NCBI GenBank assembly: GCA_964408825.1
Contig: CAYPAU010000004.1
Span: 1-54,946 of the forward strand
Length of the DNA stretch: 54,946 nucleotides
DNA from: CAYPAU01 sp964408825
GTDB lineage: Bacteria; Patescibacteriota; Microgenomatia; Levybacterales; UBA12049
Reading direction: 5' to 3'
Part shown: positions 7,933 to 15,681 of the stretch, piece after piece
Numbering within the stretch: the first letter of the stretch is position 1
Layout: each line of letters begins with the position of its first letter
Translations under genes and position numbers: made by a program
The notes under the pieces: model-generated
The model's database searches: none
Told to the model about the DNA's origin: nothing
The model's input: only the letters and a program-made list of their open reading frames with translations

Positions 7933-9516
7933 GTGTTAGCTAAAGTTAATTCTTCTGCGGTTGTCGGACTTGATGCGGTGCCAATTGAGGTTGAGGTGGA
8001 TATTTCCTCCCAAGGCCTTCCATCTTTTACAATAGTGGGGCTTCCGGACAAGGCTGTTGAGGAATCAAAAGAAAGAGTAAGATCTGCGATAAAAAACTCA
8101 GGCGCTGAATTTCCTGCCAAAAGAATTACTGTCAATCTTGCACCGGCCGACCTTCCAAAAGAAGGCCCCTCATATGATCTTCCCATTGCAATTGGAATTC
8201 TTCTTGCAAACGGGCAGATCCTGCCTGCCGGCAGGCAAGGTGAAGCTGATATTTCAGACGCGCTTTTTATAGGGGAGCTTGCTTTAGACGGAAGACTCAG
8301 ACATACCAACGGTATTTTATCCCAGGTAATAATGGCAAAGGGAAGAAGAATCAAAAGAGTTTTTATCCCCCAAAAGGATGTAAAAGAAGCTTCAATCTTA
8401 ACAGGAATCAAGATCTATCCTTCGGAAACTCTCATCTCTCTTCTTAAGCATCTTTCAGGAGAAGAAGAAATTATGCCTTCGAAAAATATTAGTATAAATT
8501 CCCTTTCAAAAGATGTTTCTTTTGATTTTGATATGGCTGACGTTAAAGGACAGGAGCAGGCAAAAAGAGCTTTTGAGATAGGAGCAGCAGGTTCGCATAA
8601 TATTTTAATAAAAGGCCCGCCCGGAGCAGGAAAGACAATGCTTGCAAGAACCTTGCCCTCCATTCTTCCACGTCTTACTTTTGACGAGGCACTTGAAGTA
8701 ACAAGAATTTATAGCATCTCAGGACTTTTAGATGGAGAGTCGATCCTTTTTAAACGTCCTTTCCGTTCCCCTCACCATACCACCTCCCATGTAGGACTCA
8801 TCGGGGGAGGAACATATCCAAAACCTGGGGAAATCTCACTTTCCCATCGGGGAGTTTTGTTTCTGGACGAATTTCCCGAATTTCCCCGCTATGTTCTTGA
8901 AGCCTTAAGACAGCCTATGGAAGATGGAATCATAACAATTTCAAGATCTTCAGGCAGAATTAAATTCCCAGCAAAATTCATGCTCGTTGCAGCACAAAAT
9001 CCGTGTCCATGTGGATATCTTGGGGATAAGTCGAATAAATGCAAGTGCAGTTACTCTCAGATTATAAAATATCAAAAGCGGGTTTCGGGACCACTTCTTG
9101 ATCGAATAGACATACACCTTGAAATTCAACCGGTTAAGGTTGATAAGCTTACTAAAGATGACAGGAACCTCAAAATCAAAACTTCGAAAGAAATCCGCAA
9201 AAAAGTTCAAGCAGCGCGTGATATGCAATTAAAAAGGTTTAAGGGCAACCTGCCTGCCGGCAGACAGGGAAAAATAACCTCAAATTCTGAGATGAACACC
9301 CGGGATATTAAACAATTTTGTGCTTTATCTTCGGAATCAATAGATATTTTAAAACTGGCAGCGGTAAGAATGAATCTTTCAGCCCGCTCTTATTACAAGA
9401 CTATAAAACTTGCCCGGACAATCGCAGATCTTGAAGAGGAAAAAAATATTAAACCTGTTCACGTAGCAGAAGCTTTGCAATATCGTCCAAGACAAGAAAC
9501 GACAATCAGTTATTAG
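7933..9516 (+). CDS. comM: ComM/YifB-family AAA+ ATPase
   Basis: Member of the Mg-chelatase-like YifB/ComM family. In transformable bacteria this hexameric helicase drives branch migration during integration of incoming DNA. The 527-aa protein has the N-terminal Lon-substrate-binding-like ChlI domain, Walker A GPPGAGKT (residues 228-235), Walker B VLFLDEFPEF (Asp312), the CPCGYLGD...C.C zinc-like cluster at about 358-372, and the C-terminal Mg_chelatase_C helices. The start is GTG, fixed by the promoter spacing. Two copies of the CCTGCCTGCCGGCAGG palindrome are inserted in frame at 8220-8240 (ILPAGRQGEAD) and 9249-9268 (NLPAGRQGKI), both outside the catalytic motifs. A fragment of the gene's 5' end is duplicated about 1.4 kb upstream. 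Confidence 0.95.
   Translation: MLAKVNSSAVVGLDAVPIEVEVDISSQGLPSFTIVGLPDKAVEESKERVRSAIKNSGAEFPAKRITVNLAPADLPKEGPSYDLPIAIGILLANGQILPAGRQGEADISDALFIGELALDGRLRHTNGILSQVIMAKGRRIKRVFIPQKDVKEASILTGIKIYPSETLISLLKHLSGEEEIMPSKNISINSLSKDVSFDFDMADVKGQEQAKRAFEIGAAGSHNILIKGPPGAGKTMLARTLPSILPRLTFDEALEVTRIYSISGLLDGESILFKRPFRSPHHTTSHVGLIGGGTYPKPGEISLSHRGVLFLDEFPEFPRYVLEALRQPMEDGIITISRSSGRIKFPAKFMLVAAQNPCPCGYLGDKSNKCKCSYSQIIKYQKRVSGPLLDRIDIHLEIQPVKVDKLTKDDRNLKIKTSKEIRKKVQAARDMQLKRFKGNLPAGRQGKITSNSEMNTRDIKQFCALSSESIDILKLAAVRMNLSARSYYKTIKLARTIADLEEEKNIKPVHVAEALQYRPRQETTISY
8220..8240. repeat. Palindromic repeat (LPAGRQ family), first copy in comM
   Basis: CCTGCCTGCCGGCAGGCAAGG within comM, read as LPAGRQG. Confidence 0.85.
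9249..9268. repeat. Palindromic repeat (LPAGRQ family), second copy in comM
   Basis: CCTGCCTGCCGGCAGACAGG within comM, read as LPAGRQG. Confidence 0.85.
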
Positions 9517-9518
9517 TT

Positions 9519-9585
9519 TCGGCCAAAGGCCGATCCGCCTCTGGCGGAAGTTGTCAGTAGTTAGAAGTTAGCAGTTGGTAGTTAA
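9519..9585. repeat. Two adjacent hairpins and AGTTAG-type microsatellite
   Basis: Between comM and the P-type ATPase gene lie TCGGCCAAAGGCCGA and TCCGCCTCTGGCGGA, two perfect short hairpins. They are followed by degenerate AGTTAG/GCAGTT repeats that run to the next start codon. A terminator role for comM is possible, but no T-run follows. Confidence 0.5.
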
Positions 9586-9588
9586 ATT

Positions 9589-11952
9589 ATGGAAAAAGGC
9601 CTGTCCGTATCTAATGCAAAAAAACTTCTTAAAATTCATGGTAAAAACGAGATCGAAACCGTGGAGGCAGAATCTCCTCTTTCTCTTTTTGTTTCCCAAT
9701 TCCCTACACTTTTAAACGGGATTTTATTCACCGCAGCTGCCTTTTCATTTATTATTAGGGACTACATCGACAGTTTATTTATTATTGGAATTCTCTTTTT
9801 AAACGGGGTCGTCGGTTTTATACAGGAGTATAATGCTGAAAAAGCTCTCGAAAAACTTAAGGGATATGTTAAGCCCTTATCCCGAGTAATAAGAGGCGGA
9901 AAAGAAGAACAGATCCCAACAAGCGAGCTGGTCCCAGGAGATATTGTGATTTTACTTGAAGGAGACCGAGTGCCTGCAGACGGGAAAATTCTCCATCACG
10001 AAGATCTTGAGATTGATGAATCTATCCTTACCGGCGAATCACTCCCAGTAGTTAAGGAGAAGGACTACGAAGTATTTTCAGGAACACTGGTTGTAAAAGG
10101 AAAAGGACATCTTTTAGTTGAGAGGACGGGAATGAATACTCGTTTTGGGCAGATTGCCAAAACCCTGTCAACTCTTGAAACAGACAAAACTCCCCTTCGA
10201 CAAAGAACAGATGCTTTAGGAAAAATCTTGTCTCTTATTGCGCTTTTGGGTGCAGTGTCAATAATCCCCATGGGAGTTTCTCAAGGAAGAGAAGCCTTTC
10301 CCTTGATTCTTCTTGCAATAAGCGTAAGCGTTGCCGCAATTCCTCAAAGTCTTCCGACGGTTATAACCATTGCTCTTGCCATCGGCACATCAAGAATGGC
10401 AAAAAAGAATGCGATTGTTAGAAAAATGCAAGCTATAGAAACCCTAGGCTCAGTCCAAGTTTTACTGATCGATAAAACAGGAACTCTTACGGAAAACTCG
10501 ATGAGAGTTAAAAAATATTGGATCAAAAAAAGGAAGATGCTTAAATCTCTTATTCGTGCATGTGTTTTTGGAAATACAGCGTCTCTGGTAGAAAAAGGGG
10601 CAATTAAATCTTTTGACGTTATTGGAGACAGAACTGACGGAGCACTTCTTTTGTGGGCTAAGAGCCATGGTGATCTTGAAGAAATTAAAGACGGAGGAAT
10701 TATCGAGGATGAATTTGTATTTGATCCCGAAAATAAAACCATCACAACGGTCTGGAAAGAAGACGGAAAAAAGTATGTTTTTGTAAGAGGGGCTCCTGAG
10801 GCAATTCTTGAGTCCTCAAGAATGAATCAAGGGGAAAGGATGAAAATGACTAAGATTTATGAAAGTTTTGCAAAGGACGGCTTAAGAGTCATAGGATTTG
10901 GATCAAAGAATGAAAAGCATGACGGCAAGGTGGACCGCGACCATTTGGAAAAAAATCTTGAGTTTATAGGATTTGTTGGAATTTATGATCCGCCTAGAGA
11001 TGAGGCAAAAAACGCTGTAATAAGGGCAAGACAAGCAGGAATAACTACAATAATGGTAACAGGAGATAATGAAAAAACAGCACTTACAATTGCCAGAGAT
11101 GTCGGTCTTATCGAGAAAAATGAAGATGTAATAACAGGAGACGAACTTGAAAAATTAACAGACGAGGAACTTTCAAAGATTATTGATAAAACCCGCGTTT
11201 TTGCAAGAGCAAAACCTGAGGATAAATTAAGACTTGTATCTATTCTTAAACAAAAAGGGTATGTAGTAGGAGTAACAGGAGACGGAGTAAATGATTCCCT
11301 TGCTCTTAAACGTTCTGATGTAGGAATATCAATGGGACAGACCGGAACAGATGTTGCAAAGGAGGCATCAGATATAATTCTTACCGATGATAATTTTGCA
11401 ACTTTGGTAAACGCTGTTGAGGAAGGAAGGATTATTTATCGCAATATCTTAAAAGCTATAACTTATCTTCTTTCGGGAAATCTTTCGGAGCTATCTCTTA
11501 TTATTTTTGCAACTGTCTTAGGTCTTCCAAGTCCGCTTCTGCCTACTCAGATCTTGTGGATAAATTTGGTAACAGACGGACTTCCTGCTTTAGCTTTGGC
11601 TTCAGATAATAAAGATCCAGATCTAATAAAAGACAGGCCTCGTGATCCCAACGCCCCTGTTCTTAGTAAAAAAAGGAGTTTATTTATAGGTATTGCAGGG
11701 ATTTCTCTTTCATTATTTTTGCTTTTTATTTTTGTTTCTCTTCTTTCTTTGGATAAATCAGAGGAGTTTGCAAGAACCGCAGTTTTTAATACACTTATCT
11801 TCTCGCATATGGGAATTGCGTTTGTTGTTCGTGGAAAATCTATTTTTAAATTTAACCCACTTTTGATATTTGGTGTTTTGATAATTTTAATCCTTCAGAT
11901 TGTTATTACTTTTTCTCCCTTTTTCCAAAAAATTTTCCACCTCGGGTTTTAA
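9589..11952 (+). CDS. P-type cation-transporting ATPase (P2-like)
   Basis: A 787-aa P-type ATPase with the canonical order: N-terminal cation-ATPase domain, two membrane segments, actuator domain with TGES (about residue 147), two more segments, the phosphorylated Asp295 in DKTGTLT, nucleotide domain, MVTGDN, TGDGVND (Asp565/Asp569), and a six-segment C-terminal bundle with NLVTDGLPALALA. Overall it resembles Ca2+/P2A pumps. However, the membrane-4 ion motif, PEGLP in Ca2+ and Na+/K+ pumps, reads PQSLP here (residues 252-256), so the usual acidic ligand is Gln. The N-terminus is short, without heavy-metal domains. Transported ion uncertain; it acts in the cytoplasmic membrane. No clear promoter is seen between comM and this gene. 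Confidence 0.9.
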   Translation: MEKGLSVSNAKKLLKIHGKNEIETVEAESPLSLFVSQFPTLLNGILFTAAAFSFIIRDYIDSLFIIGILFLNGVVGFIQEYNAEKALEKLKGYVKPLSRVIRGGKEEQIPTSELVPGDIVILLEGDRVPADGKILHHEDLEIDESILTGESLPVVKEKDYEVFSGTLVVKGKGHLLVERTGMNTRFGQIAKTLSTLETDKTPLRQRTDALGKILSLIALLGAVSIIPMGVSQGREAFPLILLAISVSVAAIPQSLPTVITIALAIGTSRMAKKNAIVRKMQAIETLGSVQVLLIDKTGTLTENSMRVKKYWIKKRKMLKSLIRACVFGNTASLVEKGAIKSFDVIGDRTDGALLLWAKSHGDLEEIKDGGIIEDEFVFDPENKTITTVWKEDGKKYVFVRGAPEAILESSRMNQGERMKMTKIYESFAKDGLRVIGFGSKNEKHDGKVDRDHLEKNLEFIGFVGIYDPPRDEAKNAVIRARQAGITTIMVTGDNEKTALTIARDVGLIEKNEDVITGDELEKLTDEELSKIIDKTRVFARAKPEDKLRLVSILKQKGYVVGVTGDGVNDSLALKRSDVGISMGQTGTDVAKEASDIILTDDNFATLVNAVEEGRIIYRNILKAITYLLSGNLSELSLIIFATVLGLPSPLLPTQILWINLVTDGLPALALASDNKDPDLIKDRPRDPNAPVLSKKRSLFIGIAGISLSLFLLFIFVSLLSLDKSEEFARTAVFNTLIFSHMGIAFVVRGKSIFKFNPLLIFGVLIILILQIVITFSPFFQKIFHLGF

Positions 11953-12005
11953 CGTCTGATCGTTTGTCATAAAAATTATTCAAAACAAACTTTGAAAATT
12001 ATAAA

Positions 12006-12644
12006 TTACATGTGGCCTATTATTTTTTCTCTCACACCAAACAAGCCGTAATCTATTTCAGGTTTAAATATCATGGTCGTAATTGATGGCCCACCAAATA
12101 CAACAGTCCCTGGTTCATTAATGTTTCCATTTCTATTCACAAAAAAGGCCTCGGGATAACTAATATATCTTTTTAAACTTTCTACAGGAAGGGTGTCATC
12201 AAGAAGCGCTGTAGCACCAGGTTTTAATACTCGAACCAACTCTCTTAAAATATCCATGTGTTTCTTAGAATCACTAATATGACTCATAAGTTGGTATGAA
12301 TAAGCAAAATCAAATACATTATCGGAGAAGGGCAAGTGAGATCCATCGGATTGAGTAACGTCGGCTCTATTTGAAATCAGTTTTGGATCTACTACTAAAT
12401 CCGCTGCATAAACTCTGAGTCTTGGGTATCTCTGAGCAAGTTCATTGGCAGCAAGAGCAAGTCTTCCTGCGCCAAGATCCAATATTCTCACTTCCCTTTC
12501 TGGAAATTTTGCTAAGGTTGTCTGAGTCTGAGGATTTCCTATCCAATCAGACAACCTACCCATATTACCTGCATCAAGGTATTTTCTTAGGAACAACTCA
12601 TATCCTGCTAGAAACTTCTCCCTTTCAGGACCTTGTTCTGGCAT
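12006..12644 (-). CDS. SAM-dependent methyltransferase
   Basis: A 212-aa class I methyltransferase. Motif I is ILDLGAGRLA (about residues 54-63), an acidic residue ends the second strand (YAADLV), a GSHLPFSDNVFDFAYS segment covers motifs II/III, and ELVRVLKPGATALLDD is the post-IV strand. The 'LPFSDNVFDFAYSYQLMSHI' signature is typical of the Methyltransf_11 group, which modifies small molecules or lipids. There is no informative neighbour, so the substrate is unknown. TATAAT lies 8 nt before the ATG. Confidence 0.8.
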   Translation of the reverse strand: MPEQGPEREKFLAGYELFLRKYLDAGNMGRLSDWIGNPQTQTTLAKFPEREVRILDLGAGRLALAANELAQRYPRLRVYAADLVVDPKLISNRADVTQSDGSHLPFSDNVFDFAYSYQLMSHISDSKKHMDILRELVRVLKPGATALLDDTLPVESLKRYISYPEAFFVNRNGNINEPGTVVFGGPSITTMIFKPEIDYGLFGVREKIIGHM

Positions 12645-12652
12645 AGATGGGA

Positions 12653-12658
12653 ATTATA
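12653..12658 (-). promoter_or_regulatory. -10 box of the methyltransferase gene
   Basis: Minus-strand TATAAT, 8 nt before the ATG at 12644. Confidence 0.55.
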
Positions 12659-12692
12659 ATCTCCAAACCAGAAAATATCAAATCGGGGAATA

Positions 12693-13835
12693 TCAAAGTT
12701 TCTTTCGCTGTTCCCTCAGTATTTCATCTTTAAATTTCCGAATTGTTGTCTGTGAATATGGAATTCTCGGATCGACTTGAGTTAATAAGTCATAAAGGCC
12801 TTGTACCGAAATATTCCCGTATTCTGCCAAAAGTTCTTGAACTCTCCTTTTATAGACTCTTCTAACTGCACGTCTTCCCTCGGTGATATTTTCTCTTGCG
12901 GGTAAATTTAATAAATCTCGATTATGACTCATAAAAGTTGTTAAAGCCTGCCTTGGTATATCAAGGGCTCTGGCAATTTCCGCTGGGCCAATCTCTCCTC
13001 TGGTATAACTTCTTCCCTCAGCTTCACAAGCTTTGATTACTGAATGAATTTTTCTAACAAGCTTTTGTTTCTCTTTTGGATTCAAAAATCTTCTTCTCCT
13101 TGGCACTTTCTGTTTTTCTATCAGAGCTCTCCTGTCTGATGCTATTGTAGCTCTGGACACCCCAAATCTCTCCATGAGTGTTTCTTCTGGAATATGCCCA
13201 TTTGCTTTTATAAGTGCTGTGATGGTTTCTCTTCGTAAGCTCTCACGTCTTTTCTTAAACCCCTCCCTAATTTCTCCATAGTTTCTTAATTTTTTGGCGG
13301 CTAACCAAATTTTTTGAACTCTTTCAGGGTGAGGTAGTCTGTCAAGACCAAATTCCAAAGGAATTTTATCAGCCAAGCATTTGGGGGGATCGGGAAATTC
13401 AAGCCACATCTGATAAACCCAGTAATCAAATTCTGAGACCTTCGGCCAACGTCTAATTCTTTCTTGAACTCTCGCCGATAACGAAACTAATCCTTTAAAT
13501 CTTTCGTATCTTGGGTATAAACCGTTTACTACAGTCCCAACTGCCTCAACTCTTGTTTGTCTTGGCACGTTTAGGTCACTATAAGAAATCCCTGCCTCTT
13601 CCTCATTTTCTAAAACATAATGGATAAAGAAAAATCTTCTATCCATGGATGTTAAACCAGGAAAAGTACCATTCTCAAGAATTTTAATTGCGGCCATAAG
13701 GGTTGAATTTACCGACTGAGAAATTCTTGATACATCTATAAGTCCTATAGGGGCTACCTGATGAGCTTCTGAGCCCAAGATGTATGGTTTTGGGCTTTGA
13801 CTAAAACCTGTATATATCTCTGCCGATCTTACCAT
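12693..13835 (-). CDS. Multi-helix-turn-helix protein, 380 aa
   Basis: Family not recognised. The protein is strongly basic and contains several putative helix-turn-helix segments: ETLMERFGVSRATIASDRRAL (about residues 215-236), EIARALDIPRQALTTFMSHN (about 285-305), and a C-terminal one around ISVQGLYDLLTQVDPRIPYSQTTIRKF. The N-terminal 140 residues look globular. This suggests a DNA-binding regulator or nucleoid protein. It could also be a sigma-factor-like or transposon-derived protein, but no catalytic motif is visible. Its promoter (TATAAT, 8 nt before the ATG) is separate from its neighbours. Confidence 0.7.
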   Translation of the reverse strand: MVRSAEIYTGFSQSPKPYILGSEAHQVAPIGLIDVSRISQSVNSTLMAAIKILENGTFPGLTSMDRRFFFIHYVLENEEEAGISYSDLNVPRQTRVEAVGTVVNGLYPRYERFKGLVSLSARVQERIRRWPKVSEFDYWVYQMWLEFPDPPKCLADKIPLEFGLDRLPHPERVQKIWLAAKKLRNYGEIREGFKKRRESLRRETITALIKANGHIPEETLMERFGVSRATIASDRRALIEKQKVPRRRRFLNPKEKQKLVRKIHSVIKACEAEGRSYTRGEIGPAEIARALDIPRQALTTFMSHNRDLLNLPARENITEGRRAVRRVYKRRVQELLAEYGNISVQGLYDLLTQVDPRIPYSQTTIRKFKDEILREQRKKL

Positions 13836-13843
13836 GATTGAGA

Positions 13844-13849
13844 ATTATA
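13844..13849 (-). promoter_or_regulatory. -10 box of the multi-HTH gene
   Basis: Minus-strand TATAAT, 8 nt before the ATG at 13835. Confidence 0.55.
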
Positions 13850-13882
13850 AGACGGTGGGGGAAAAATATCAAATCGGGAAAG

Positions 13883-14164
13883 TTATAGCAGAGGTTTTCT
13901 TGCGGTTCTTGCGGCTTTTCGTTTTTCAAAGTTTTCTATTCTTATCATTCTTAGGTCTTCTCTTTTCTTTATCTCGGCGTTAAGTAAAATTTCAAACTCG
14001 GACTGACACTTCCTATTGGTACAAATTATCTGTGCGTGCTCTATGATAGTCGTGCCGTTTTCGGTTTTGATCTTTTCTGTCCATTTTCCGGTTTCTTTTC
14101 TTTTGCTGTTGCAGCGTGCGCAGGGAGTATCTGCGTATGAGAGAAAGTTTCCTATTCTTGGCAT
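13883..14164 (-). CDS. Small zinc-ribbon-like protein, 93 aa
   Basis: Contains CARC near residue 16 and CTNRKC near residue 48, which together form a plausible four-cysteine zinc site. A basic, Arg/Lys-rich C-terminal helix follows (about residues 65-93). No exact family is recognised; a nucleic-acid-binding role is a guess. Unlike most neighbours, it has an apparent 5' leader of about 80 nt containing a terminator-like hairpin. Confidence 0.65.
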   Translation of the reverse strand: MPRIGNFLSYADTPCARCNSKRKETGKWTEKIKTENGTTIIEHAQIICTNRKCQSEFEILLNAEIKKREDLRMIRIENFEKRKAARTARKPLL

Positions 14165-14204
14165 ATAAGGTTTCGAACAAAAGATTAATGGATAGAGAAA
14201 AAGT

Positions 14205-14221
14205 AAAAAAGAGGCTTTTTT
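14205..14221 (-). terminator. Terminator-like hairpin in the 93-aa gene leader
   Basis: On the minus strand AAAAAAG-CCT-CTTTTTT forms a 7-bp stem that merges into a T-run. It lies downstream of the wHTH gene (ends 14278) and of a separate TGTTATAAT box at 14252-14260, but upstream of the 93-aa gene (start 14164). It could end the wHTH transcript or act as an attenuator. Confidence 0.4.
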
Positions 14222-14251
14222 AAATTAAGTCTTCGAATTAATCTTATTCTT

Positions 14252-14260
14252 ATTATAACA
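14252..14260 (-). promoter_or_regulatory. Extended -10 upstream of the hairpin leader
   Basis: Minus-strand TGTTATAAT. The predicted start is near 14245, giving a leader of about 80 nt to the ATG at 14164. Confidence 0.45.
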
Positions 14261-14277
14261 GATTTGATGTCTTATTG

Positions 14278-14562
14278 TTATCTTCTCTCTGGAGAACCGC
14301 CATGAAGGTTCTCAGGCGATTTAACAACGTGTCTTCTGCCTCTATTGCCCTCTGCTCCCTCAACCTTCCTAAGTTCTACTAATCCTTCCGATTTTAAAAT
14401 TCTAAGGGCGTTAGTTATGGTTTCTCCTTTAACTCCAAAGATTTCTTCGACATCCTTACCCAAAATAATTGTGCCATCTGGAATTGCTCCTGTCTTAATT
14501 CCCTCTCCCAGTACTCCTGCAATTCTTTGATATTTTGTTTTAAAATTCATTCTACTTCTCAT
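14278..14562 (-). CDS. GntR-like winged-helix regulator, 94 aa
   Basis: A short winged helix-turn-helix protein. YQRIAGVLGEGIKTGAIPDGTIILGKDVEEIFGVKGETITNALRILKSEGLVE matches the layout of GntR-family DNA-binding domains (helix, 'G.i..G..l', recognition helix 'v...t...AL..L..eGLv'), followed by a basic wing. No effector domain is present, so if it is a regulator it either works alone or binds a partner. Target unknown. TGCTATAAT ends 7 nt before the ATG. Confidence 0.75.
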   Translation of the reverse strand: MRSRMNFKTKYQRIAGVLGEGIKTGAIPDGTIILGKDVEEIFGVKGETITNALRILKSEGLVELRKVEGAEGNRGRRHVVKSPENLHGGSPERR

Positions 14563-14569
14563 GGGGGCA

Positions 14570-14578
14570 ATTATAGCA
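14570..14578 (-). promoter_or_regulatory. Extended -10 promoter of the GntR-like gene
   Basis: Minus-strand TGCTATAAT (TATAAT 14570-14575), 7 nt before the ATG at 14562. Confidence 0.65.
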
Positions 14579-14584
14579 GAAGAT

Positions 14585-14848
14585 TTATTTTCTATATTTC
14601 TCCCAAATTTTTCGAAAAAAGGGTAAGGTTAGGGTTGAGAACCAGAAGGCAAGAGCAGGAACAATTGCCGAAAGCCAGGGATTTGAAACATTTATAGCCT
14701 GAAGATAAATACCTATTGAAAGATAAGTAAAAATTATCAAAAGTAATCTTCTTACAAAACTTGTCTCCCACTTTTTATCCTTCTCAACCCTTCTGTTTCT
14801 TTCCTCAATTTGTACGAGTCTCCTTTCAAGATCAGAAAAATCACCCAT
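14585..14848 (-). CDS. Small membrane protein with coiled-coil N-terminus, 87 aa
   Basis: The N-terminal 30 residues are charged and heptad-like (LERRLVQIEERNRRVEKDKKW). Two hydrophobic segments follow (LLLIIFTYLSIGIYLQAI and LSAIVPALAFWFSTLTLPFF), then a basic tail, RKIWEKYRK. Family not recognised. The layout resembles small two-helix membrane proteins found widely in reduced genomes. Its own extended -10 lies 6 nt before the ATG. Confidence 0.7.
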   Translation of the reverse strand: MGDFSDLERRLVQIEERNRRVEKDKKWETSFVRRLLLIIFTYLSIGIYLQAINVSNPWLSAIVPALAFWFSTLTLPFFRKIWEKYRK

Positions 14849-14854
14849 ATAAAA

Positions 14855-14863
14855 ATTATAGCA
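14855..14863 (-). promoter_or_regulatory. Extended -10 promoter of the 87-aa membrane protein gene
   Basis: Minus-strand TGCTATAAT (TATAAT 14855-14860), 6 nt before the ATG at 14848. Confidence 0.65.
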
Positions 14864-14868
14864 GAGGT

Positions 14869-15198
14869 TTAGAATAATTTTCCGCCAAGAGGAACGTCCT
14901 TTTCCGGGACTACTAGAATTGCTCTGCCTTCTTCATCTGGAAAGCCAAGCGTTAAGGCTTCTGAGACTGCCGGTCCCATTTGAAAAGGCGGAAGATTTAC
15001 AACTCCTGCAACAAGCCTTCCCTTTAGATCGTCTTTTGTATAATGCGTGAACTGACCAATTGATTGTTTGACTCCAATCTCAGGACCAAAATCAATCTTC
15101 ATTTTATAAGAAGATTTTCGAGCCTCCGGATAATCTTCAACCTCAATTATTTTCCCAACCCTTATATCAAGTTTCTGAAAATCATCAATCGTAGCCAT
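14869..15198 (-). CDS. CsaA/Trbp111-like tRNA-binding OB-fold protein
   Basis: A 109-aa stand-alone tRNA-binding domain. The family signature DIRVGKIIEVEDYPEARKSSYKMKIDFG opens it, KQSIGQFTHYT and GRLVAGVVNLPPFQMGP follow, and the domain closes with GFPDEEGRAILVVPEKDVPLG. The same fold forms the C-terminus of many methionyl-tRNA synthetases; CsaA and Trbp111 are single-domain dimers that bind tRNA or act as chaperones. The full domain length is present and it has its own promoter (TGATATAAT, 6 nt before the ATG). csaA is the best guess for a name, but function within the family is not settled by sequence. Confidence 0.88.
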   Translation of the reverse strand: MATIDDFQKLDIRVGKIIEVEDYPEARKSSYKMKIDFGPEIGVKQSIGQFTHYTKDDLKGRLVAGVVNLPPFQMGPAVSEALTLGFPDEEGRAILVVPEKDVPLGGKLF

Positions 15199-15204
15199 GA
15201 ACCG

Positions 15205-15213
15205 ATTATATCA
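15205..15213 (-). promoter_or_regulatory. Extended -10 promoter of the tRNA-binding protein gene
   Basis: Minus-strand TGATATAAT (TATAAT 15205-15210), 6 nt before the ATG at 15198. Confidence 0.65.
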
Positions 15214-15220
15214 GAAGGGT

Positions 15221-15249
15221 TTGACAAACAGAAAAATCGGATTTATAAT
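15221..15249 (+). promoter_or_regulatory. Consensus sigma70-type promoter, leaderless
   Basis: TTGACA (15221-15226), a 17-nt spacer and TATAAT (15244-15249), ending 6 nt before ATG 15256. It is a perfect match to both hexamers and drives the gene that carries an in-frame TAA. Confidence 0.8.
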
Positions 15250-15255
15250 CACCGC

Positions 15256-15651
15256 ATGGCAGGAGCCGAAGGTCAACCACGATCAATTCCAGTTTTAAAT
15301 TCCGCAGAACAAACGGCCGCTAATGAATTGTTCAATCGCGCTGCAGAATGCGCACATGGACAGATGGTGCTGTTAGGAGGTAGCGAGTCTGCACTTGTTA
15401 CTGTTAAGAAAAAAGGTAGAAGAGGCTCTATGGAAGTTTTTAGAGTATCTCCTGAAGTCGGACAAGTTACGTTAAGATTAAGAAGGGGAAGGAAAGGCTG
15501 GTAAGATGATGGGGCTGAAGGTAAAGCTGGAAGTTTTTTTGAAGGATCTAAGGTTGAACCTGAAGAATTTCACCCAGATGCTGAAATGAGAGATAGAGTT
15601 TTAATAGAAGTTCACGATATTTTCATCGCTCCTCCCCAGACTCCACAGTAG
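15256..15651 (+). pseudogene. Small gene split by an in-frame TAA
   Basis: From ATG 15256 an 82-codon frame (MAGAEGQPRSIPVLN...) reaches TAA at 15502-15504. The same frame then continues open for 48 further codons (DDGAEGKAGSFFEGSKVEPEE...) to TAG at 15649-15651. Both halves are similar in composition (charged, with Gly, Glu and Val), and no frameshift is needed to join them. The simplest reading is a single nonsense change in a 130-aa protein, for example CAA, GAA or AAA to TAA. Alternatives are a sequencing error, or a genuine 82-aa protein with a fortuitously open tail. Family not recognised. The start is firmly set by a perfect promoter. Confidence 0.6.
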
Positions 15652-15681
15652 ACGGGCAATTATATCAAGATATTTATTTTA

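Noticed and set aside
15502..15504. Stop-codon reassignment as the explanation of the in-frame TAA
   Set aside because: Every other gene in the window ends normally at TAA, TAG or TGA. Recoding in CPR (Gracilibacteria, SR1) concerns TGA, not TAA.
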